Positions 6,956-14,063 of a stretch of 40,226 bases of DNA are shown here, piece by piece. The stretch spans positions 1 through 40,226 of the forward strand of contig JAISCP010000153.1 of assembly GCA_031265495.1 (NCBI GenBank). The letters run 5' to 3'. The position numbers and the translations under genes were made by a program. The DNA is from Heliobacteriaceae bacterium. Its GTDB lineage: Bacteria; Cyanobacteriota; Vampirovibrionia; Gastranaerophilales; Gastranaerophilaceae. Each line of letters opens with the position of its first letter. Within the stretch, counting starts at the first letter, position 1. The notes beneath the pieces were generated by a model. The model searched no databases. It saw only the letters and a program-made list of their open reading frames with translations, and was not told the DNA's origin.

Positions 6956-8338
6956 TTATTTAAACTTTCTCATCATAGATAAAGCTTTATTTATGCTTTG
7001 CTTACCGGCTTTATTTTTCATGCCTGCCAACGCTTGGTCTGCTTTCATCATGTTCTTTATCCCGCTCATACCTTTCATCATAACCCGCATTTGGTCGAAT
7101 TGTGAAATAAACAGGTTAACCTCATGTATAGGAATACCGCTTCCGGCAGAAATCCGCTTTTTACGGCTTGAATTCATAAGCTGCGGATTTGCACGCTCCG
7201 CAGGAGTCATGCTCTGAATAAATACTTCAATCTTTTTAAACTGCTGTTCCCCGACATGAGAAATCTTTTCCCTGTCGTCTTTTCCGATACTTAAACCGGG
7301 AATTAACCCCAAAAGCTGATCCATTGAACCAAACATTTTCATTTGCTTCTGAATTTTTAAGAAATCATCAAAAGAAAACTCTGCTTTTTGCATTTTTTTC
7401 TGCAGTTCCAATGCTTGTTTTTCATCAAACACTTCCTGCGCGCGCTCCACCAGTGAAACAATATCGCCCATGCCGAGTATTCGCGCGGACATACGTTCGG
7501 GATGGAAATCCTCCAGAGCATTTAATTTTTCGCCCGTACCGGTTAACTTAACGGGTTTTCCCGTGCAGTGAACCACGCTCAATGCTGCTCCGCCCCGCGA
7601 ATCTCCGTCAAGTTTAGTTAAAATAATACCGGTTAAACCCAGCTGCGCGTCAAAATTCTCTGCAACGTTTACCGCTTCCTGCCCTGTCATGGCGTCAATT
7701 ACAAGAAGTTTTTCCGCAGGGTGAAAGTTTCTGTCTATTAACAGCAGTTCCGCCATCATGTCCGTATCAATCTGAAGCCGTCCGGCAGTATCCAGAATAA
7801 GCGTATTAAAACCGTTTGCTTCCGCGTATTTAACGGCATTTTTTACAATTGCCCGGACATCCTTTGAGTCAGGAAGCGTGAATACTTCTGTTCCGGTTTG
7901 CTGTCCCAGTGACTGAAGCTGGCTTACCGCCGCCGGACGGTAAATATCACAAGCAGCCAGAAGCGGATTTCGGCCTTCTTTTTTCAGTTTAACCGCAAGC
8001 TTGGCGCAGGAAGTTGTCTTCCCGGATCCTTGCAAGCCAAGCATCATAATAATATTAGGACTTCCTGATAAATCAAGCGGAACATTTTTCCTGCCAAGAA
8101 TTTCAACAAGTTCGTCATTGACAATTTTAATCAATTGCTGCGACGGATTAACGCCCTTAATAATGCTTTCACCTTCCGCCCTGTCTTTTATTGCGGAAAT
8201 AAAAGCTTTTACCACGCGCAAATTCACATCCGCTTCAAGCAGAGCGCGCCGGATCTCGCGCAGAGCGTCCTGCATATTATCCTGTGTAAGCTTTTTATTC
8301 AATACACTCTGAAGTCTGCTGCTAAGATTGTCAAACAT
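6956..8338 (-). CDS. ffh: Signal recognition particle protein Ffh (SRP54)
   Basis: 460 residues, full length. The NG GTPase domain shows GLQGSGKTT (101-109), the DTAGR box (183-187) and TKLDGDSRGG (241-250). The Met-rich M domain follows (about 300-460), with KKRISAGSGIPIHEVN, the RNA-binding helix-turn-helix, and MMKGM. Ffh binds 4.5S RNA and emerging signal peptides, and docks on FtsY, encoded at 25113 in this window. I found no 4.5S RNA nearby. TATACT (8350-8345) lies 6 nt from the ATG, suggesting a leaderless message. Confidence 0.97.
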   Translation of the reverse strand: MFDNLSSRLQSVLNKKLTQDNMQDALREIRRALLEADVNLRVVKAFISAIKDRAEGESIIKGVNPSQQLIKIVNDELVEILGRKNVPLDLSGSPNIIMMLGLQGSGKTTSCAKLAVKLKKEGRNPLLAACDIYRPAAVSQLQSLGQQTGTEVFTLPDSKDVRAIVKNAVKYAEANGFNTLILDTAGRLQIDTDMMAELLLIDRNFHPAEKLLVIDAMTGQEAVNVAENFDAQLGLTGIILTKLDGDSRGGAALSVVHCTGKPVKLTGTGEKLNALEDFHPERMSARILGMGDIVSLVERAQEVFDEKQALELQKKMQKAEFSFDDFLKIQKQMKMFGSMDQLLGLIPGLSIGKDDREKISHVGEQQFKKIEVFIQSMTPAERANPQLMNSSRKKRISAGSGIPIHEVNLFISQFDQMRVMMKGMSGIKNMMKADQALAGMKNKAGKQSINKALSMMRKFK

Positions 8339-8344
8339 TCCTTA

Positions 8345-8350
8345 AGTATA
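8345..8350 (-). promoter_or_regulatory. -10 box of ffh (leaderless start)
   Basis: TATACT on the minus strand ends 6 nt before the ATG of ffh. The intervening TAAGGA abuts the start codon, too close to act as a normal ribosome binding site. A recognisable -35 is lacking. Confidence 0.45.
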
Positions 8351-8404
8351 ACATAAGAACGACAAATTAAGCATGACTAAAGTTTACACCAAGGGATAAT
8401 CGGA

Positions 8405-8490
8405 ATAAAAAAAAGCTATGTACTGGAGGTGCATAGCTGTGATTAGGGATATGTGTATCTTAGTCTCTAAGGAGTATGGCTTTATATTAT
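8405..8490 (-). ncRNA. Candidate small RNA upstream of ffh ending in an intrinsic terminator
   Basis: On the minus strand a 10-bp stem (AGCTATGCAC / GTACATAGCT, one G-T pair) is followed by nine T, a strong intrinsic terminator at about 8439-8408. The loop exposes CTCC, complementary to ribosome binding sites. No protein gene lies upstream on this strand for about 450 bp, and ffh has its own promoter downstream, so the terminator must end a short RNA. AT-rich -10-like sequences (TAATAT/TATAAA) near 8490 could start it. The 5' end is a guess, and it lacks the GGAA-AGCA hallmarks of 4.5S RNA. Confidence 0.3.
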
Positions 8491-8566
8491 CAAATTGTTT
8501 TTAAAATAAAATCATACATTTTTATGATGTTTCAGAAAACATTGTCAGGTATATAGAGTAATCAGC

Positions 8567-8594
8567 TTGACAAAAGTTCTTGAGTGCATAGAAT
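8567..8594 (+). promoter_or_regulatory. Promoter of tRNA-Ser
   Basis: -35 TTGACA (8567-8572), a 16-nt spacer and -10 TAGAAT (8589-8594), 11 nt before the mature tRNA. Spacing and sequence are close to the sigma-70 consensus. Confidence 0.65.
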
Positions 8595-8605
8595 AATATT
8601 TAACC

Positions 8606-8692
8606 GGAGGAGTGCCAGAGCGGTTGATTGGAGCAGTCTTGAAAACTGTCGAACGTGACGAGCGTTCCGTGGGTTCGAATCCCACCTCCTCC
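8606..8692 (+). tRNA. tRNA-Ser (anticodon UGA)
   Basis: A class II tRNA of about 87 nt. The acceptor stem GGAGGAG pairs perfectly with CTCCTCC (8686-8692). The anticodon arm GCAGT-CTTGAAA-ACTGT gives anticodon TGA (Ser, UCA codons). A long variable arm CGAACGTGACGAGCGTTCC (with CGAACG/CGTTC-type pairing) is typical of serine tRNAs, followed by T arm GTGGG-TTCGAAT-CCCAC. CCA is not encoded. The base after the acceptor stem is T, whereas bacterial tRNA-Ser usually has G73. It has its own promoter and terminator. Confidence 0.95.
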
Positions 8693-8697
8693 TTATT

Positions 8698-8727
8698 TAA
8701 AAGAGAGTCCGAAAGGGCTCTTTTTAG
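8698..8727 (+). terminator. Intrinsic terminator after tRNA-Ser
   Basis: The stem AAAGAGAGTCC-GAAA-GGGCTCTTTTT closes on a GAAA tetraloop (G-U pairs allowed) and runs directly into five T. It lies 6 nt downstream of the tRNA. Confidence 0.8.
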
Positions 8728-8900
8728 TGCGTTTTAGGCATATTAAATTTTTACAAAAAAGAGTATTTTTGACCTTTAGGGGACTATTTGGGGACTGCTG
8801 AGAAAATTTGTTGATTTTATTGGGCAAAAATTTTGCACGAAATAATTGTTATTTTTTGTTCTTTCGAAAATCCTTGTCGTTATTATTTTTCTCATATACG

Positions 8901-9086
8901 CTATCTTTTTTTATTCAAATACAAATTTGCTCGTTTGTTACGTGGATCATAGTATATACTTCCATATTCAGTATCAGATTTGCCTATATTTATAACAATC
9001 CTGATTGAATCATACCCAATATTTTTAGAAAATGGCGGAGCAGTATTGTCTAATAACATTTTTCTAAATGCTTCATTGCTATTCAA
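8901..9086 (-). pseudogene. Fragment of IS5-type transposase, inverted, fused to unassigned sequence
   Basis: A 61-codon open frame starting with TTG. Its first residues NSNEAFRKMLLDN and PPFSKN resemble the segment of IS5/IS427-type transposases just upstream of the YDKxxYKxRN-IERxF block (typically YDSNExRxxLxxxG...IPxxKNR). That block is found on the opposite strand immediately to the right (9084 on). The rest (GYDSIRIVINIGKSDTEYGS) I cannot place. It reads best as half of a broken insertion sequence whose left part is inverted. Similarity is by eye only. Confidence 0.35.
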
Positions 9087-9251
9087 TACGATAAGGAACT
9101 TTACAAAAAAAGGAATTTCATTGAAAGAATTTTCGGTAAACTAAAGGAAAACCGTAAGCCGGCATTGCGTTTTTCAAATTTAGGAGAATTAGAAATTAAG
9201 GATTTGGCTAAACCGACCAAGAGTGCTTCAAAAGATTTTATAGATTCCTAA
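9084..9251 (+). pseudogene. C-terminal remnant of an IS5-type (DDE) transposase
   Basis: An open frame ends at TAA 9249-9251 and reads QYDKELYKKRNFIERIFGKL followed by KENRKPALRFSN. This matches the conserved C-terminal block YDKxxYKxRNxIERxFxKLKxxRR(I/L)A(T)R(Y/F) of IS5/IS427-group transposases, which holds the catalytic Glu (the E of IER). No start codon or upstream DDE domain is in frame: a stop lies at 9054-9056 and homology begins at about 9084. The remaining 50-odd codons are degraded. It is a dead insertion-sequence scar next to tRNA-Ser. Confidence 0.6.
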
Positions 9252-9423
9252 CCAAAATATAAACGGAACTAATAATCGTAAACAATTGTAAAATTAATCT
9301 AAAATAGTTGTAAATGCAGTTATAATCCTATATAAGAGATAGTATGGCCGGTAGTGTCATGGCAATTTTTTTTTCATTTTTGCACTTTAATAATTGTGTA
9401 GAAGTGAAAAAAGGTTTTTAGCT

Positions 9424-9978
9424 ATGGCATTGGAAAAAGTTTTGTCAGGACTGCGAAAAGCAGGGGTTAATGTATGTACGAAGTTGTGCGATGAAGGTAC
9501 GGTAGTTTTATATAAAAATAAAACTAATAATGCCATGCATTCAAGACTGTATAACAGAAAAGGGGAACTTCTAAGCTGGAGCAAGGTTAACGGGGACGGG
9601 TTTGAGTCCTTAGGTAAAATAAACAGAGACTATCCGTCTACTGAAATAATAACCCCAAAGCGCAGCCTCTATGACTACCCGGAGACAAAATGTACGCATA
9701 TTCATCACGAAGGCGGGCATCATTACAGTAGGTCTGTTGATGCAGAAGAAATTAACAGATACGGCTTGCCGAAACTGCCGAATGAAATCCGGCCGCATTC
9801 AACAGATTATGAGTTTGGGAGTTTAACATCAAGATTCCCTGAGAGTAATTTCGGAGAGTTTGACGGTGTATCCAAACCTCTTAATGATTTTAATAAATCG
9901 CAGAATTTTGATGATATAATAGGCAGTGACCCTTATAATCCTTTTGGAAATGATTTCGGAAATATGTTTGGGTTTTAG
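9424..9978 (+). CDS. Orphan protein, 184 aa
   Basis: Start at ATG 9424 (MALEKVLSGLRKAGVNVC), with AAAGG about 9 nt upstream; a TTG 30 nt earlier is possible but lacks a ribosome binding site. No signal peptide or membrane helix. The N-terminal 65 residues are mixed alpha/beta (VVLYKNKTNN, SRLYNRKGELLSWSKV). The middle has a His cluster (THIHHEGGHHYSRS) that could bind metal. The C-terminus is Asn/Asp/Phe-rich and low in complexity (YNPFGNDFGNMFGF). TATAAT at 9321-9326 may be the promoter, about 100 nt upstream. The next orphan (10001) follows after 22 nt. Confidence 0.6.
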   Translation: MALEKVLSGLRKAGVNVCTKLCDEGTVVLYKNKTNNAMHSRLYNRKGELLSWSKVNGDGFESLGKINRDYPSTEIITPKRSLYDYPETKCTHIHHEGGHHYSRSVDAEEINRYGLPKLPNEIRPHSTDYEFGSLTSRFPESNFGEFDGVSKPLNDFNKSQNFDDIIGSDPYNPFGNDFGNMFGF

Positions 9979-10000
9979 TTAAACAGAAAGGAAAAAAATT

Positions 10001-10264
10001 ATGAGTATACAATCAGTTAATCCAAGTTTTGGCAGTTCTTACAAAGTTGACATGTCGCAAAGATTTGACACCAGAGAAAAATGTCTTAAAAGAGATTTCG
10101 TTGTTGGTTATTGGGCAGGCTACTCAATAAATAGTGATGAAGTTATGGCAGCTATGAAGAAAAACCCTGATGCAACAGTCACATTGAGACTCCCTGAAAA
10201 GTACGATGCAGACTTTGAAAAAACACTCCGGGTTGTCGGACAGAAATTTGATAAAGCGGCATAA
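10001..10264 (+). CDS. Small orphan protein with N-terminal NPSFG motif, 87 aa
   Basis: Starts MSIQSVNPSFGSSYKVDMSQ, with a ribosome binding site AGAAAGGA about 9 nt upstream. Short proteins that begin with a few residues and then N-P-x-F-G followed by a strand are, as I recall, common in Gastranaerophilales; their function is unknown. The rest (SDEVMAAMKKNPDATVTLRL, then DFEKTLRVVGQKFDKAA) looks like a small alpha/beta domain. It lies 22 nt after the 184-aa orphan, probably in the same operon. Its last 86 nt overlap the end of the convergent membrane-protein gene. Confidence 0.65.
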   Translation: MSIQSVNPSFGSSYKVDMSQRFDTREKCLKRDFVVGYWAGYSINSDEVMAAMKKNPDATVTLRLPEKYDADFEKTLRVVGQKFDKAA

Positions 10265-11588
10265 CCGTTTGTGCGGCATTACAACAGCTTACTGCAAGGG
10301 GTAATTTGTCGGCAAAACCGCTCAAAATAAATTTTTTGTAAAATTCCGTATTACTATTTTTATTTTGTTTCTGCTTGTCTTTTTCAACATCTTTACGTAT
10401 AACGGAATTAACAAACGCCGGAACACCAAACCCGACAATAGCCGTTATAATCGCAAGATTTGCCCAGTAAACCCCCAGCCGTACTTTTTTATCAAGAGAT
10501 TTTCCTTCTTTACCGACTTCCTCAAGTGATTTATATTTAGGTAAAACTTTTTGTATCAGGTTTTTCTTCTCTTTTGTTAACTTAGTGTCGAACAATTTAT
10601 CGCTCATGTTCATAAACACGCTTGCCAGCAGCAAATCTCCGCCCAAAAATATTGTATCCGTAAGCCCGTAACGCAAAATATTGTCTTTTAATTCCGTTTT
10701 ATTTCTTGTAGCAAGAAAATTCCCAAAATGTCCGAGCAGCACTCCAAATAGCGTAAGCGACAAACGCGACATATAAATACCTTTTTCATAATCAAACAGG
10801 TGTGCATTTTTTTTCATTAATGCTTTAGGATTTTTTGAAAGCAGTCCGCCCCGTATCAGCAAAGGTAATCCAACTGTCATTGCGGCAACCGAGCCTGCAA
10901 AAACAGCGTAACGTTTTTTCCATGTTTTTTCGTAATTCTGCGCGCGTTTTTCAACCAGCTCTTTATCCGCCATTTTGAATTCCGCGCTGAAGCCGCTCTG
11001 CCCGCTCTTTTTCTTAGTAATCCTGTTATTCACGAATCCGATTGAACCGAATGGCAATGATGATAATATCACATCTGCGGCAAGAATTCCCGCTTTTGTA
11101 TTAACAAGTTTTCGCCTTAATTTTTCAGGGTCATTTCCGCATTTTTCAAGAAGCTCATTAAAGTCCAGAGGTTTGCGCTCAAGCTTTTTTCCGGTTATTG
11201 TTGACCAAAGTCTCTCAAGCGGACTGAAAGTGTATTTGTTTTTCAGTATCTCCAAACCTTCTTTCATTTTATCTGCGCTGCCAAGAAATTCATTGGATAA
11301 ATGAACCGCTTTGTGATTATCAGACCGGAAACTTTTGGTTAATTTAGCGCCGTATTTCATACCAATTCTGTTTGACAGCGGCAGAGTCAATATCGGAGCG
11401 AGAAACGAAAGAGTAAGGCCTACGGAAAACCGTCGGATTTTTTCCCAGCGTTCAACATTGTTATTTGCCATTGCAACCCATGCAACGTCATTCACGCCGG
11501 CTATCAAGGCCCGGTTCATCAGTACATTCCTCTCAAAATCCGCGCTGAAATTGTAAAATCTATCACCTCTAACGGGCTGTATTGCCAT
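10179..11588 (-). CDS. Orphan polytopic membrane protein, 469 aa
   Basis: About six hydrophobic segments: near residues 53-75 (LTLSFLAPILTLPLSNRIG), 170-190 (AGILAADVILSSLPFGSIGF), 228-250, 278-295, 312-330 and 372-395 (ITAIVGFGVPAFVNSVI). Long basic, soluble stretches separate them, such as KKKSGQSGFSAEFKMADKEL. There is no cleavable signal peptide. The N-terminus MAIQPVRGDRFYNFSADFER has the short-leader style of the other orphans here. I recognise no family. The C-terminal 28 codons overlap the convergent 87-aa gene, so either the end is unusual or one frame has shifted. Confidence 0.65.
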   Translation of the reverse strand: MAIQPVRGDRFYNFSADFERNVLMNRALIAGVNDVAWVAMANNNVERWEKIRRFSVGLTLSFLAPILTLPLSNRIGMKYGAKLTKSFRSDNHKAVHLSNEFLGSADKMKEGLEILKNKYTFSPLERLWSTITGKKLERKPLDFNELLEKCGNDPEKLRRKLVNTKAGILAADVILSSLPFGSIGFVNNRITKKKSGQSGFSAEFKMADKELVEKRAQNYEKTWKKRYAVFAGSVAAMTVGLPLLIRGGLLSKNPKALMKKNAHLFDYEKGIYMSRLSLTLFGVLLGHFGNFLATRNKTELKDNILRYGLTDTIFLGGDLLLASVFMNMSDKLFDTKLTKEKKNLIQKVLPKYKSLEEVGKEGKSLDKKVRLGVYWANLAIITAIVGFGVPAFVNSVIRKDVEKDKQKQNKNSNTEFYKKFILSGFADKLPLAVSCCNAAQTVMPLYQISVRQPGVFFQSLHRTFQGVSM

Positions 11589-11692
11589 AGTAACTTATAC
11601 AATTATCCTTTCCGGTAACATTGGTCATGTTTGTATAAATTAAAACATAAACAAAATAATTTTTGCTACTCCGTCATGCCGATATAGGTGAC

Positions 11693-12246
11693 TAGGTCGT
11701 GTCGACATTCAAATTCAATTTCCGTTACTCTGAATCAGTGATTAAGTGAATAGGAAAGAGCAAAAAGACCATCAGTTGCCGAACAATCACCCTGTCATCC
11801 TGAACTTGTTTCAGGATCTGGCCAATGGTAAAATCAGACCAACAACCCTCTTTAATATCTCTACCTCGAAATTTTTTATTGTTTTGTCATTGCGAGGCGC
11901 TTGCATGGTAAGCAACGAAGCAATCCAGAAGAAGTTTTACCGGATTGACCTGCTTCAGGCTCTGAGTACCGGTAAAAATATTCAATACCTTTAAGTTTTA
12001 CTTGCCCGTACAGACGGCAGATCCTGAAACAAGTTCCACAACTGTCCCGTTAAAATTTTCAAGTGGATAAAGCGTCATTCCGGGCTTGGAATCTATCAAT
12101 TTTAATTAAACTGATAGACCCTGAATCAGCGGATTTCGGCGGGGCTGAAAGCCCCATGTGAGGTCGGACGTTACTCCGACCGAACGCCGATAATCCAAGA
12201 CAAGTTCAGGGTGACGGGAATTGGGTTTTAGTGTCAACACGACCTA
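11693..12246. repeat. Composite MITE-like repeat, left end type A, right end type B
   Basis: A 550-bp block flanked by TA on both sides (11693-11694, 12245-12246). The left end reads GGTCGTGTCGACATTC (type A). The right end, on the opposite strand, reads GGTCGTGTTGACACTAAAAC (type B, as at 36091). The interior contains CCTGAACTTGTTTCAGGATC, a GTCATTGCGAGG...GCAATCC unit (about 11889-11926), and near the right end an inverted relative of the type B core (GATAGACCCTGAATCAG). It fills most of the 829-bp gap before the pyr cluster. I see no gene in that gap apart from the pyr leader. Confidence 0.65.
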
Positions 12247-12303
12247 ATTACTTAACAATGTACAGCAGTCATCAATAAAAGTTAACATTCGGTGTTCTTT
12301 CTC

Positions 12304-12332
12304 TTGACTTTGCGTCTTGTACTTAGTTAAAT
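12304..12332 (+). promoter_or_regulatory. Promoter of the pyr cluster
   Basis: -35 TTGACT (12304-12309), a 17-nt spacer and -10 TTAAAT (12327-12332), about 85 nt upstream of pyrK. The predicted transcript starts at about 12339 and would carry the attenuator-like hairpin at 12376. Confidence 0.6.
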
Positions 12333-12338
12333 TAAAGT

Positions 12339-12365
12339 ATGAAAGATAAAGGTATGGGAAGTTAA
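12339..12365 (+). CDS. Possible pyr leader peptide, 8 aa
   Basis: An ATG at the predicted transcription start opens a frame MKDKGMGS that ends with TAA TAA, 11 nt before the 5' arm of the leader terminator. A ribosome at that stop would cover the base of the hairpin. There is no ribosome binding site, but several genes in this window appear to start leaderless at the same distance from their -10. This is suggestive only; eight codons can arise by chance. Confidence 0.25.
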   Translation: MKDKGMGS

Positions 12366-12375
12366 TAAATAATAA

Positions 12376-12408
12376 AAAAGGAAAGGCCTTTGCTTTTCCT
12401 TTTTTTTT
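12376..12408 (+). terminator. Attenuator-like intrinsic terminator in the pyr leader
   Basis: The stem AAAAGGAAAGGC / GCTTTTCCTTTT (12376-12387 with 12392-12403, one G-T pair, CTTT loop) is followed by a T-tract to 12408. It lies between the pyr promoter and the pyrK start, 9 nt before the ATG. The pyrK ribosome binding site (GGAA) abuts the T-tract. No plus-strand gene lies upstream for it to terminate, so it most likely regulates read-through into the pyr genes. I see no PyrR binding site or pyrR gene in the window. Confidence 0.7.
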
Positions 12409-12417
12409 GGAACAGAT

Positions 12418-13152
12418 ATGAAAAAAATACACAAAGGTATAGTAAAAACAATAAAAGAAGCTGCAAAAAACACGGTATATATGAGTTTTGAGCCGGAGAA
12501 CCCTATGGAAATCAAACCCGGTCAGTTTATTTCGATTTTGTGCGGCGGCCTGACTTTGCGAAGACCGTTTAGCGCGGCTGATTTTGACGGGAAGGAAATT
12601 GCAATTCTGTTTAGGAGAAAAGGTAAAGGTACAAATTATCTTTCCGGACTGAAACCCGGCAGCGAAATAGATTTTATCGGCGCTTTAGGGAACGGGTTTG
12701 ACGTCGTGGATAAAAAATCTTTAATAATCGGTGCGGGCATTGGTATTGCACCGGTTTCTTATTTAAAAAAGAAATTAGACAGCGGGATATTAGTCGGGGC
12801 GTTCATGAGCAAAGATGAGGCGCCGCAGGGGATTTCTTTTGATGAAATTATTACAAACGACGGCAGCGCCGGCAAAAAGGGCAGTATTTTAGACCATCTG
12901 GAAAACCTGATTGATAATTATAAACCGGAAATTATTTACGCTTGCGGACCTGCGGTTGTTTTGAGGGCTGTTGGCGAAGCGGCGCAAAGACACGGCGCAG
13001 ACTCGCAGCTTGCAATGGAAAAGGTTATGGCATGCGGGATTGGCGTGTGCAAAGGGTGTGTAATTAAGGTTAAACGCGGCGGAGAAATAAACAATATGAC
13101 GGTTTGCAGTGACGGGCCCGTGTTTCGGGGAAGCGAGGTCTTATGGGAATGA
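12418..13152 (+). CDS. pyrK: Dihydroorotate dehydrogenase electron-transfer subunit PyrK
   Basis: 244 residues, full length. The N-terminal FAD domain carries KPGQFISI and LRRPFS. The NAD-binding part has IIGAGIGIAPV and IYACGPAVVL. The C-terminal [2Fe-2S] cluster is bound by C206, C211, C214 and C230 (MACGIGVCKGC, then VCSDGPVF). PyrK passes electrons from the PyrDB dihydroorotate dehydrogenase to NAD. It is the first gene of the cluster and overlaps pyrD by 10 nt. The start ATG has a weak GGAA site directly after the leader terminator. Confidence 0.96.
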   Translation: MKKIHKGIVKTIKEAAKNTVYMSFEPENPMEIKPGQFISILCGGLTLRRPFSAADFDGKEIAILFRRKGKGTNYLSGLKPGSEIDFIGALGNGFDVVDKKSLIIGAGIGIAPVSYLKKKLDSGILVGAFMSKDEAPQGISFDEIITNDGSAGKKGSILDHLENLIDNYKPEIIYACGPAVVLRAVGEAAQRHGADSQLAMEKVMACGIGVCKGCVIKVKRGGEINNMTVCSDGPVFRGSEVLWE

Positions 13153-14063
13153 TAACCGATTTAAGAGGTTTGACTCTGAAAACGCCGATTATCAGTGCGT
13201 CAGGAACTTACGGCTATAATAACGAGTTTGATGTTTTCTGCGATGTGAAAAACATCGGAGCGGTTGTAACAAAGGCCGTTACGCTTGCCCCGAGAGCCGG
13301 AAACGATTGGCAGCGCATATTTGAGGTTCCCGGAGGGCTTATTAATTCAATAGGGCTTGAGAATGTGGGAATTGAGAAATTCCTTGAGGAAAAGCTTCCG
13401 GTGTTAAAGTCGGAAAATATAGAGTTTATAGTAAACATAGCGGGTTCAACGCTTGACGAATACCTGCAGTTAGCAAGAATTTGCGATAAAAACTCCATAA
13501 AAGCGATTGAACTCAATCTTTCCTGCCCGAATGTAAAATCCGGCTGTTTGGAATTCGGAACTGACGAGGATGCGCTGTATGAGGTTGTATCAGGGGTTAG
13601 ACAGGAATTTTCAGGGTATTTGGCCGCAAAACTCACGCCGAATGTAACTTCAATAGAAAAAATCGCTGCTGCTGCCGAAAAAGCCGGTGCGAATGCGGTT
13701 TCGGCAATTAATACGGTTAAAGCTCTGGGGTTAAAACTGCAATATGTAAACGGGGAATTTAAGAAAGAGTTTGTACATGGCGGGCTTTCGGGGCGGACGG
13801 TTAAGCCTGTCGCGCTCTCATGCGTTAACAGAATATCAAAAGCTGTAAGCATTCCGGTAATCGGAATGGGCGGAATATATTGCCTGGATGATGTTTTGGA
13901 GTTTTTCTCGGTCGGAGCTGAGGCTGTTCAGGTTGGCACGGCGAACTTTACACACCCTGATATTTGCGAAAAACTTGCCAATGATTTGGAAGAATTTATG
14001 CAAAAAAATGGTTTTACACAACTGGATGAATTAAAATGTAAATTACGGGAGGAAGTTATATGA
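13143..14063 (+). CDS. pyrD: Dihydroorotate dehydrogenase PyrD, class 1B
   Basis: 306 residues, an FMN TIM barrel oxidising dihydroorotate to orotate in the cytoplasm. Landmarks are SASGTYGYNNEF, NSIGLENVGIEKF, IELNLSCPNVKSG with the catalytic-base cysteine C128 (class 1 enzymes use Cys), SAINTVKALG, HGGLSGRTVKPVAL and GMGGIYCLDDVLEF. Pairing with PyrK fixes it as the NAD-linked heterotetrameric 1B type, in keeping with an anaerobe. The start overlaps pyrK; the end overlaps pyrE by 4 nt (ATGA). Confidence 0.97.
   Translation: MGMITDLRGLTLKTPIISASGTYGYNNEFDVFCDVKNIGAVVTKAVTLAPRAGNDWQRIFEVPGGLINSIGLENVGIEKFLEEKLPVLKSENIEFIVNIAGSTLDEYLQLARICDKNSIKAIELNLSCPNVKSGCLEFGTDEDALYEVVSGVRQEFSGYLAAKLTPNVTSIEKIAAAAEKAGANAVSAINTVKALGLKLQYVNGEFKKEFVHGGLSGRTVKPVALSCVNRISKAVSIPVIGMGGIYCLDDVLEFFSVGAEAVQVGTANFTHPDICEKLANDLEEFMQKNGFTQLDELKCKLREEVI

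Noticed and set aside
8405-8600. 4.5S SRP RNA next to ffh
   Set aside because: The conserved GGAA...AGCA asymmetric loop sequence of SRP RNA is not present on either strand in this gap.
8755-8800. GGGGACTATTTGGGGACT direct repeat beside tRNA-Ser as a phage attachment site
   Set aside because: No copy of the tRNA 3' end, no integrase gene and no second att-like copy in the window; too little to call.
11746-11994. 82-codon plus-strand frame
   Set aside because: It consists entirely of the composite repeat (it contains VILNLFQDLA, the translation of the CCTGAACTTGTTTCAGG palindrome), so it is a by-product of repeat sequence.
12310-12420. Known pyrimidine riboswitch or PyrR-binding leader
   Set aside because: The leader is too short for antiterminator, anti-antiterminator and terminator stems, and no PyrR consensus loop is visible.
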